Origin: Halobacteriales archaeon QS_9_68_42 | GTDB lineage: Archaea > Halobacteriota > Halobacteria > Halobacteriales > Haloarculaceae | Assembly (NCBI GenBank): GCA_003022905.1 | Contig: PXSE01000142.1 | Location: forward strand, 1 to 11,311 | Reading direction: 5' to 3' | DNA: 11,311 nt | In this document: positions 6,300-11,311 of the stretch, one piece after another | Layout: every line of letters begins with the position of its first letter | Numbering within the stretch: the first letter of the stretch is position 1 | Program-made: the position numbers and the translations under genes | The notes under the pieces: model-generated | Databases searched by the model: none | Told to the model about the DNA's origin: nothing | Seen by the model: the letters and a program-made list of their open reading frames with translations, nothing else

Positions 6300-7574
6300 A
6301 TGAGCTACGACCGAGTCCGCAAGATCGATCCCGTGGCGGCCGACGCCCTCGAGGGCGAGCGGGAGCGCCAGGAGAACACCCTGGCGATGATCGCCTCCGA
6401 GAACCACGTCTCCGAAGCCGTCCTCGAGGCCCAGAGCTCCGAGTTGACCAACAAGTACGCCGAGGGCTACCCCGGCGAGCGCTATTACGCCGGCTGTGAG
6501 AACGCCGACCGTATCGAGGAGCTTGCCGTCGAGCGCGCCGAGACGCTCTGGGGCGCCGACCACGTCAACGTCCAGCCCCACTCCGGCACCCAGGCCAACA
6601 TGGGCGTCTACCTTGCAGTGCTGGAGCCCGGCGACAAGATCCTCTCGCTTGACCTCACCCACGGCGGCCACCTGAGCCACGGCCACCCCGCCAATTTCGC
6701 CGGCCAGACCTACGAGGTCGAGCAGTACGAGGTCGACCCCGAGACGGGCTACGTCGACTACGAGGGCCTCCGCGAGCGGGCCGAGGAATTCGACCCCGAT
6801 ATCATCGTTTCGGGGTACTCGGCGTACCCCCGGGAGGTCGACTTCGAGCGCATTCAGGCCGCCGCCGAAGCGGTCAACGCCTACCACCTCGCCGACATCG
6901 CCCACATCACTGGGCTGGTCGCCGCGGGCGTCCACCAGTCGCCGGTCGGCGTCGCCGACTTCGTGACGGGGTCGACCCACAAGACGATCCGGGCCGGCCG
7001 CGGCGGCATCATCATGTGCGAGGAGGCGTACGCCGACGACATCGACGCGTCGGTGTTCCCCGGCGCCCAGGGCGGCCCTCTAATGCACAACGTCGCCGGC
7101 AAGGCCGTCGGGTTCAAAGAGGCGCTGGAGCCGGCGTTCGAGGCCTACGCCCAGCAGGTCGTCGACAACGCCGCGGCGCTCGGCGACCAGCTCGCCGAGC
7201 ACGGCTTTTCGCTGGTGTCGGGCGGCACCGACACCCACCTCGTGCTGGTCGACCTCCGGGAGTCACACCCGGACACCCCCGGCGGCGTCGCCGAGGAGGC
7301 CCTCGAGGAGGTCGGCATCGTCCTCAACAAGAACACCGTCCCCGGCGAGACCCGGTCGCCATTCAATCCCTCGGGTATCCGCGCCGGCACGCCCGCGCTG
7401 ACCACGCGCGGCTTCGACGAGGCCGCCTGCAGGCGGGTCGCCGACATCATCGCCCGCGTGGTCGACGCCCCCGACGACGACGATGTGAAGGCCGACGCCG
7501 AAGCCGAAGTCGAGGACCTGTGTGCGACGTACCCGCTGTACGACCGCGAGAGCGCAATCACGGACATCGAGTAG
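6300..7574 (+). CDS. glyA: Serine hydroxymethyltransferase
   Basis: A 424-residue PLP enzyme that interconverts serine and glycine while passing a one-carbon unit to tetrahydrofolate in the cytoplasm. The whole family pattern is present: N-terminal ENTLAMIASENHVSEAV (26-41), YAEGYPGERYYAGC (53-66), the PLP region VQPHSGTQAN (91-100), DIAHITGLVAAG (199-210), and the Schiff-base lysine K228 in VTGSTHKTIRAGRGG. FNPSGIRAGTPALTTRG (355-371) follows, with the substrate carboxylate-binding arginine. The length is typical for archaeal SHMT. I take the ATG at 6300 (MSYDRVRKID) over an in-frame ATG nine codons earlier, because homologues begin close to this point. It stands alone upstream, divergent from the CHAT gene, and a DoxX-like gene begins one base after its stop. 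Confidence 0.97.
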   Translation: MSYDRVRKIDPVAADALEGERERQENTLAMIASENHVSEAVLEAQSSELTNKYAEGYPGERYYAGCENADRIEELAVERAETLWGADHVNVQPHSGTQANMGVYLAVLEPGDKILSLDLTHGGHLSHGHPANFAGQTYEVEQYEVDPETGYVDYEGLRERAEEFDPDIIVSGYSAYPREVDFERIQAAAEAVNAYHLADIAHITGLVAAGVHQSPVGVADFVTGSTHKTIRAGRGGIIMCEEAYADDIDASVFPGAQGGPLMHNVAGKAVGFKEALEPAFEAYAQQVVDNAAALGDQLAEHGFSLVSGGTDTHLVLVDLRESHPDTPGGVAEEALEEVGIVLNKNTVPGETRSPFNPSGIRAGTPALTTRGFDEAACRRVADIIARVVDAPDDDDVKADAEAEVEDLCATYPLYDRESAITDIE

Positions 7575-7575
7575 C

Positions 7576-8013
7576 GTGACCACGGCATCCCGGGAAGCGT
7601 CGGCGGCCGGCGCGCTCGGCCGCCTCAAGCGCCCGCTTCTGTACCTGATGGGGCCGGCCTACGTCGTCGCCGGCGCCATGCACTTCATCGTGCCGGCGGC
7701 GTACGTCCAGATCATGCCGCCAGTGCTACCGGCACCGCTGGCGCTCGTGTACCTGTCGGGGGTTGCCGAGGTCGCCCTCGGCGTCGGGGTGCTCGTGCCG
7801 CAAACACGCCGATACGCCGCGTGGGGCCTCGTCGCGCTCCTTGTCGCCGTGTTCCCGGCAAACGTCTACATGGCGACCAGCGGCGTCGTCGTCGAGGGGA
7901 CGCCGTTCGGCACGCTGGACCCCTCGGCCGCCGAGCGGTGGGGACGGCTCCCACTGCAGGCGGTCCTCGTCGCGTGGGCGTGGTGGTACACGCGGCCGAC
8001 GCCGGACGGCTGA
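7576..8013 (+). CDS. DoxX-like four-TM membrane protein
   Basis: A 145-residue membrane protein beginning at the GTG at 7576, one base after the glyA stop, so probably co-transcribed and translationally coupled. After a short polar N-terminus there are four hydrophobic segments: about 21-39 (LLYLMGPAYVVAGAMHFIVP), 53-74, 80-98 and 125-138. YVVAGAMHFIVPAAYVQIMP and LVYLSGVAEVALGVGVLVPQTRR are typical of the DoxX/DoxD family. DoxD is a thiosulfate:quinone oxidoreductase subunit, but most DoxX-like proteins have no proven reaction. An in-frame ATG at 7522 lies inside glyA and would add a non-hydrophobic Arg/Ser-rich extension, so I reject it. I see no reason in the sequence for a role in one-carbon metabolism. 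Confidence 0.85.
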   Translation: MTTASREASAAGALGRLKRPLLYLMGPAYVVAGAMHFIVPAAYVQIMPPVLPAPLALVYLSGVAEVALGVGVLVPQTRRYAAWGLVALLVAVFPANVYMATSGVVVEGTPFGTLDPSAAERWGRLPLQAVLVAWAWWYTRPTPDG

Positions 8014-8326
8014 CAGTGCGATGATTCTCGGGACGGCAGCGGGAACGAGACTGCGTCGGGCTCGAAGATCGATCCTCCCGACGCTCGACGGCAACGGCTC
8101 GTAATAATAGTAGCTGCTGATGCGACTTCTCTATTCGTATAGCGATGAACCCGACCCGGTGCGCCGAGACGCGGATTGGCCATTTGAAATTTTAACAATT
8201 TCCTTATGTGTTCCTCGCGGCGTGCTGAATACAGCACACGAGTCTTGTACAAACAATTGGCCTGACTAAGACCGTGACTAACGGTTGAGACAGAGAAGCA
8301 ACCGGCCGCTCGCCTCGGTATTGTAT
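8014..8326. other. Intergenic region between convergent genes; start of AT-richer block
   Basis: No gene is supported here. GC content falls from about 8100 onward. A small AT-rich palindrome, GAAATT/AATTTC around TTAAC at 8186-8202, could act as a weak bidirectional terminator between the doxX-like gene (+) and the lipoprotein gene (-). The remainder carries copy 1 of the dispersed repeat and a 5-bp inverted repeat, ACCGT/ACGGT, at 8271-8285. Confidence 0.5.
8221..8253 (-). repeat. Dispersed repeat, copy 1
   Basis: On the plus strand it begins with a hairpin, GTGCTG-AATA-CAGCAC, and ends in CGAGTCTTGTACAAA, which contains the palindrome TTGTACAA. It matches copy 2 at 9110-9143 at about 29 of 34 aligned positions, including 15 identical bases in a row at the end. 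A second shared block (AATACAATAC plus SGAG, minus strand) lies at 8314-8327, just past the lipoprotein stop, so the unit may span 8221-8327. Confidence 0.75.
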
Positions 8327-8851
8327 TCACCCGTCATCGCTTACGATAACGCCATCGTACTCCCATGATTGGTCGCTTCTGACTCTGATTGTGAGCTTGA
8401 ATTTTCGGCCCTCTTCGTTTCCAGAGAAATTGAAATCCCACGAGAGACGGCCATCTTCGCTGACAGTCTCAGTATCCCTCTGAAATACCGGGGATGCATT
8501 ATCATTAATCTCACCCCTGTGATCAATCTTTGCAGTGAAGTCAGTGTCTGGTTCAACGTTCGTCGTTGCCGTCAGCGTGACTTCGTCGTCATTCGGTGCT
8601 TCCCACGGTTCAGTAAACGGCATGTTCAATCGGGCTGCGTCCGAACTTGGTGGAACTGGTGTTGGTTCGCGGGTTGCAGTTTGGGTTTCCGTAGGTGTTT
8701 CTGTGGGTGTTTTCGTGGGTGCTTCTGTGAGTGTCTCTCTTACCGTGCCTCCCGGAGTTTCAGTAGAATCAGTCGTCTCCGGAGCATCATCCCCAGTACA
8801 TCCTGCCAGCCCACCACCGAAGAGAGAGGCGAGATACCATCGTCGACGCAT
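8327..8851 (-). CDS. Tat-exported haloarchaeal lipoprotein with Thr/Pro-rich linker
   Basis: A 174-residue secreted protein. MRRRWYLASLFGGGLAGC has a twin arginine followed by WYL, a short hydrophobic core and a lipobox with C18 as the lipidation site, typical of haloarchaeal Tat lipoproteins. Residues about 27-68 are a Thr/Pro/Glu linker with four-residue units (TPTK, TPTE, TPTE). Residues about 75-174 form a beta-rich acidic domain ending in WDFNFSGNEEGRKFKLTIRV, which resembles the immunoglobulin-like modules of other haloarchaeal surface proteins. It would sit on the outer face of the membrane. ATG at 8851 has an AT-rich box (CTTTAATTC) about 29 nt upstream. Ligand or role is unknown. Base composition is less GC-rich than in the flanking core genes. 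Confidence 0.82.
   Translation of the reverse strand: MRRRWYLASLFGGGLAGCTGDDAPETTDSTETPGGTVRETLTEAPTKTPTETPTETQTATREPTPVPPSSDAARLNMPFTEPWEAPNDDEVTLTATTNVEPDTDFTAKIDHRGEINDNASPVFQRDTETVSEDGRLSWDFNFSGNEEGRKFKLTIRVRSDQSWEYDGVIVSDDG
8685..8732. repeat. Degenerate 12-bp tandem repeat encoding the Thr/Pro linker
   Basis: Four consecutive 12-bp units on the plus strand (GTTTCCGTAGGT, GTTTCTGTGGGT, GTTTTCGTGGGT, GCTTCTGTGAGT) encode four-residue Thr/Pro units of the lipoprotein on the minus strand. Such in-frame arrays can change copy number by slippage and so alter linker length. Confidence 0.75.
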
Positions 8852-8875
8852 GGAACTGCATACAAAAGTGTGCGA

Positions 8876-8884
8876 ATTAAAGTT
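8876..8884 (-). promoter_or_regulatory. Putative TATA box of the lipoprotein gene
   Basis: The minus strand reads ACTTTAATT, centred about 29 nt upstream of the ATG at 8851. This fits a leaderless haloarchaeal promoter and supports that start. Confidence 0.5.
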
Positions 8885-9109
8885 TGGGAACAGTCGAACG
8901 GATGATTTGACTTTCAGGTCGTATCAGCGGGACCATATTCTATGTTTGCGTGGTGACTTCCCTCTCGTTGAAGACTTTGCCTACGGTACTCCGTATGCGA
9001 TTCGGCGATTAAGAATTCTATTGTGGCTCAATTAAGAATCCTGTTTGCTGCACTCAAGTTCTGGATCTCTCACGTCGCTTCTAACAGATGGTTGGTAGAT
9101 AGAATCGGC
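8885..9109. other. Intergenic stretch without a recognisable gene
   Basis: No coding pattern is convincing here. The nonamer ATTAAGAAT occurs at 9008-9016 and again at 9031-9039, a 23-bp spacing. I see no tRNA, CRISPR or transposase remnant. Confidence 0.5.
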
Positions 9110-9143
9110 CGTGCAAGAATACAGGGCGCGAGTCTTGTACAAA
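9110..9143 (-). repeat. Dispersed repeat, copy 2
   Basis: Counterpart of 8221-8253, ending in the same CGAGTCTTGTACAAA. The first palindrome of copy 1 is disrupted here (GTGCAAGAATACAGGG). It lies just downstream of the minus-strand frame that stops at 9160, the same relative position as copy 1. The outer block AATACAATACGGAG (minus strand) is found at 9173-9186, inside the 3' end of that frame. Confidence 0.75.
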
Positions 9144-9147
9144 GCCG

Positions 9148-9163
9148 CTGACGCTTCTGTCAG
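9148..9163. repeat. Small hairpin over the stop codon of the 9160-9525 frame
   Basis: CTGAC, loop GCTTCT, GTCAG. The TGA stop of the minus-strand frame lies in the right arm. The stem is only 5 bp, so its significance is low. Confidence 0.4.
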
Positions 9164-9525
9164 TGGGTCAATCTCCGTATTGTATTGTGAAGTTCATCAA
9201 GCGTAATTTGAGTATTGACATTGTCGGTCTGCCAGAGATCCCGGATTGTATGGCCGGAATTAACGTGACCAGCGCATATTTCAGGACGCCCTGGTGGTAT
9301 TCTATTCGTCGTAGGCAAATCCCAACTCCCTTGATATGGTCTGTCGGTATCGCTGAGTAGGGGGAAATTGATGTCACGAATGTTGATGAGGCGGATGTGA
9401 GCATAACACGAATTGGTTGAGATGTCGAAGACATTCATACGCTCGGCGAAAGCTAGCCACATAGCATCGCAGAATTCATACGATTCGTCTGTATAGACTG
9501 GGTTAAAATCTGAAAGTCGGTCCAC
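9160..9525 (-). CDS. Hypothetical protein of unknown family
   Basis: A 121-codon frame starting with GTG at 9525 (residues MDRLSDFNPVYTDESYEFC). I do not recognise it. The product is polar and probably cytoplasmic, with no TM or signal segment. It has three Cys (two in the first half, one in a PEICAGHV segment) and a central DRPYQGSWDLPTTNRIPPGRP stretch that reads like real protein. A GTTATAAGC box about 22-26 nt upstream of the GTG is the best support for expression. Its last eight residues (NTIRRLTH) lie in or beside the dispersed repeat, so the C-terminus may have been altered by an insertion or duplication. The region is AT-rich, where chance open frames are shorter, but 121 codons is still modest evidence. 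Confidence 0.45.
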   Translation of the reverse strand: MDRLSDFNPVYTDESYEFCDAMWLAFAERMNVFDISTNSCYAHIRLINIRDINFPLLSDTDRPYQGSWDLPTTNRIPPGRPEICAGHVNSGHTIRDLWQTDNVNTQITLDELHNTIRRLTH

Positions 9526-9542
9526 AAATTTTTGACTAACGG

Positions 9543-9551
9543 TGCTTATAA
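9543..9551 (-). promoter_or_regulatory. Putative TATA box for the 9160-9525 frame
   Basis: GGTTATAAG on the minus strand lies about 22 nt upstream of the GTG at 9525. On the plus strand the same TATAA would be only about 12 nt from the ATG at 9560, too close to serve that gene. Confidence 0.35.
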
Positions 9552-9559
9552 CCCTATAA

Positions 9560-10045
9560 ATGTCTGAGCTGGAAATTCCTGATGTGCATCTAAACGACTA
9601 CGAGCACGATGTTGAGAACAAGCGGCTAATTTGCCGTAATGGACGCATCAAACACATCAATGAAGCCAGTGAGGAACGTCATGTTGTCACAATCCCTCTC
9701 GAGAAAGTAACATCTATCCGAGTTGACACTGACCACTCCGAGACAGGGTTTAGAAAACTGGCAGCGTTCTATTTTATAGTCGCAGTAGCACTTTCAAGCA
9801 TTAGCTATCTGTTCCTCCAACAAGGGAGGCCGCTTAATGTTATAACCGGTGGTTTCTACGCAAGCAGCCTGCTTTCTTGGTATGCAGTCATTAGCTTTGC
9901 GACGCAGGATGTGGGAAAACTATTGATTCTAACGGTCGACACAGAGAACGACAGATACTTGTTTATTTCCAATTTTGAGGAAGGCAAATTTGCCACTGTT
10001 CAAACGCATTTACAGGAGTCAGTAGAGGGGATAGATGCTCAATAA
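9560..10045 (+). CDS. Two-TM protein with a possible PH-like domain split by the TM hairpin
   Basis: A 161-residue protein that I cannot assign with certainty. The N-terminal 65 residues look like a run of beta strands (RLICRNGRIKHI, HVVTIPLEKVTSIRV). Two hydrophobic helices follow (about 66-86, RKLAAFYFIVAVALSSISYLF, and 93-114, NVITGGFYASSLLSWYAVISF). Then come more strands (LLILTVDTENDRYLFISN) and a terminal helix (KFATVQTHLQESVEGI). Strand-TM-TM-strand-helix is the layout of membrane-anchored PH-like proteins such as DUF6232, where the helical hairpin interrupts the beta barrel. Both ends would then face the same side, probably the cytoplasm. The only Met is the start at 9560; a TATA box at proper spacing is not clear. 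It is AT-richer than the core genes and stands alone, so its role is unknown. Confidence 0.7.
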   Translation: MSELEIPDVHLNDYEHDVENKRLICRNGRIKHINEASEERHVVTIPLEKVTSIRVDTDHSETGFRKLAAFYFIVAVALSSISYLFLQQGRPLNVITGGFYASSLLSWYAVISFATQDVGKLLILTVDTENDRYLFISNFEEGKFATVQTHLQESVEGIDAQ

Positions 10046-10184
10046 ACCCGAATTGGAATCAGACTATTATGATGCCTTTTGACTCCCTATACCGCAAACA
10101 TGTGACCTAATTGAGTCTGACTGAACGAATTGTACTCGGAGTGCTAGATTCGTGCTCTATATCTTGCACGCCGCTTCTGACAAG

Positions 10185-10205
10185 AATCAGGTATACTCTG
10201 ATTTT
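10185..10205 (+). terminator. Weak terminator-like hairpin
   Basis: AATCAG, loop GTATACT, CTGATT, followed by further T residues. It lies 140 nt after the stop of the two-TM gene on the same strand. The stem is 6 bp and AT-rich, so this is a tentative call. Confidence 0.3.
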
Positions 10206-10337
10206 CCGTTGCTTCATTACCCGTCTATATCGGTCGGGGGAATTCACCGTCAAGACTGAATAGAATAGAACGCACTATCAATAACTAATGACCACTACAA
10301 GCGGGCGGATCTCCCCCGCCGTCGCATGGCCGGCCGG

Positions 10338-10346
10338 GCTTTAACA
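10338..10346 (+). promoter_or_regulatory. Putative TATA box of the flavoprotein gene
   Basis: GCTTTAACA is centred about 27 nt upstream of the ATG at 10369, the usual distance for a leaderless haloarchaeal transcript. It stands out against the GC-rich flanks. Confidence 0.55.
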
Positions 10347-10368
10347 GACCCCGCCGCGAACGGTGGGC

Positions 10369-11311
10369 ATGACCTTCATCATCGTCGGCGGTGACGCCGC
10401 CGGCATGTCCGCCGCGAGCAAGGCCAAACGCGAGAACCCAAACCTCGAAGTGGTCGTCTTCGAGAAGGGCCAGTGGGTCTCCTACGGCGCCTGCGGTCTG
10501 CCGTACTACATCAAGGGCGAGATACAGTCCCTGGAGAGCCTAGTGTCGGTGACGCCCGAGGAGTTCCGCGAGGAGCGGGACATCGACCTCCGGACCAGCC
10601 ACAAGGCCGTCGGCATCGACGGCGATGCCCGGACGGTCACCGTCCGGGGCGAAGACGGCGAGGTGACGGTCGAGTACGACCATCTGCTCGTGGCAACGGG
10701 CGCCGAGGCCGTCGTCCCGCCGATCGAGGGCCGTGACCGGGAGGGGGTGTATACGCTGGGGTCGGTGACTGACGGCAAGGAACTGCGGGAGTTCGTGGCC
10801 CGGTCGCGCGAATCCAACCCGGTCGATCAACCCGACAGCGGTCCGGCGTGTCACTTCCTCGAGACCTGCGAGGGCGCTGTCGGCATCGTCGGCGGCGGCT
10901 ACATTGGCGTCGAGATGGCCGAGGCGCTGGCGGCCAACGACTTCGAGGTTCACCTCTTTCAGCGCGGCGACCGCGTGCTGAAGGGGTTCAGCGAGGCGAC
11001 AAGCGAGGCCGTCGCCGACCACCTCCGCGAGCAGAACGTCGCGCTGTATCTCGGCGCGGAGGTCGAGGCCTTCGACGGCGACGGCGCCGTTGAGGCCGTG
11101 GTCACGAGCGAGGAGCGCGTCGAGGTAGAGATGGCGCTCCTGGGGACGGGCGTCCGCCCGCGGACCGACCTCGCGGAGGACGCGGGTATCGAGTTGGGCC
11201 CGACCGGCGCCATCGCAACCGACGCCTACCGGGAGACGAACCTGCCGGACGTCTACGCCGCCGGCGACTGCGCGGAGGTCGAACACGTCGTCACGGGCGA
11301 GCCGGACTACG
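10369..11311 (+). CDS. CoA-disulfide reductase / NADH oxidase family flavoprotein, N-terminal part (3' end outside window)
   Basis: The first 314 residues are visible; the frame stays open to the window edge. It begins MTFIIVGGDAAGMSAASKAK, an FAD-binding Rossmann motif slightly modified from GxGxxG. Then come the single redox-active Cys C42 in SYGACGLPYYIKG, as in CoA-disulfide reductases and Npx-type enzymes, LLVATGA (106-112), the second dinucleotide-binding motif VGIVGGGYIGVEMAEAL (171-187) for NAD(P)H, and the FAD contact VYAAGDCAE (295-303). Such enzymes use NAD(P)H to reduce CoA disulfide, polysulfide or oxygen; sequence alone does not tell which. Residues about 145-168 (ARSRESNPVDQPDSGPACHF, then LETC) form a longer linker than usual between the FAD and NAD halves, with two extra Cys. 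Family members usually reach about 440-560 residues, so roughly a third is missing. Rhodanese or other C-terminal domains cannot be excluded. Confidence 0.92.
   Translation, partial: MTFIIVGGDAAGMSAASKAKRENPNLEVVVFEKGQWVSYGACGLPYYIKGEIQSLESLVSVTPEEFREERDIDLRTSHKAVGIDGDARTVTVRGEDGEVTVEYDHLLVATGAEAVVPPIEGRDREGVYTLGSVTDGKELREFVARSRESNPVDQPDSGPACHFLETCEGAVGIVGGGYIGVEMAEALAANDFEVHLFQRGDRVLKGFSEATSEAVADHLREQNVALYLGAEVEAFDGDGAVEAVVTSEERVEVEMALLGTGVRPRTDLAEDAGIELGPTGAIATDAYRETNLPDVYAAGDCAEVEHVVTGEPDY

Larger units (their letters stand above)
10046..10368. other. Intergenic region; right edge of the AT-richer block
   Basis: No gene is supported. An 18-codon frame at 10288-10344 is too short to believe. 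A stretch at 10151-10180 (CGTGCT then TCTTGCACGCCGC) faintly resembles the dispersed repeat. From about 10300 base composition returns to the GC-rich norm, just before the flavoprotein promoter. Confidence 0.5.

Noticed and set aside
6207..6980. 257-codon minus-strand frame opposite glyA
   Set aside because: It is a shadow of glyA, which is unambiguous.
8221..9143. Repeats considered as a CRISPR array
   Set aside because: There are only two diverged copies 890 bp apart, with a gene between them.
9168..9434. 88-codon minus-strand frame overlapping the 9160-9525 frame
   Set aside because: It is shorter, has no promoter at its start, and its composition is less protein-like than the overlapping frame.
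10288..10344. 18-codon frame upstream of the flavoprotein gene as a leader peptide
   Set aside because: It ends within the TATA box of the next gene and has no ribosome binding site or conserved feature.
10540..11286. 248-codon minus-strand frame opposite the flavoprotein gene
   Set aside because: The plus strand carries FAD- and NAD-binding motifs in one continuous frame; the antisense product has no motifs.

Overview
The window reads as chromosomal DNA of an extremely halophilic archaeon (class Halobacteria). Supporting signs are the high GC content with strong third-position G/C in the main genes, very acidic proteins, TATA boxes 25-30 nt upstream of start codons with almost no leader, a Tat-type lipoprotein signal, and a TbsP-family regulator, which is a haloarchaeal family. 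I cannot name the genus.

Layout. (1) 2-886 (+): C-terminal part of a 5'-nucleotidase/UshA-like metallophosphoesterase whose start lies outside the window, followed at 935 by a short piece that looks like the beginning of a universal-stress-protein gene. (2) 1077-5746 (-): three separately promoted genes on the minus strand. In transcription order they are a 637-aa CHAT-domain (caspase-like) protein, a TbsP-like winged-helix regulator and a YcaO protein with a cysteine-bearing, E1-like N-terminal domain. (3) 5747-6299: a 550-bp gap largely filled with purine-skewed GAGCGA-type low-complexity sequence and short perfect hairpins. (4) 6300-8013 (+): glyA (serine hydroxymethyltransferase), with a DoxX-like membrane protein gene starting one base after its stop. 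(5) About 8100-10290: a visibly AT-richer accessory block with a Tat lipoprotein (-), an unrecognised 121-codon reading frame (-), and a two-TM protein with a possible split PH-like domain (+). It also holds a diverged dispersed repeat present twice, each time downstream of a minus-strand gene. (6) 10369-end (+): the N-terminal 314 residues of a CoA-disulfide-reductase/NADH-oxidase-family flavoprotein with its single redox cysteine.

How they may work together. Most genes look like independent transcription units; only glyA-doxX is spaced like an operon. The most unusual content is the minus-strand trio. The CHAT protein keeps the His/Cys dyad of a protease but has no TPR array or obvious substrate gene beside it. 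The YcaO protein has an azoline-synthetase-like layout but no visible precursor peptide. The regulator between them has an imperfect inverted repeat wrapped around its own TATA box. Whether these three are functionally linked cannot be decided from one window.
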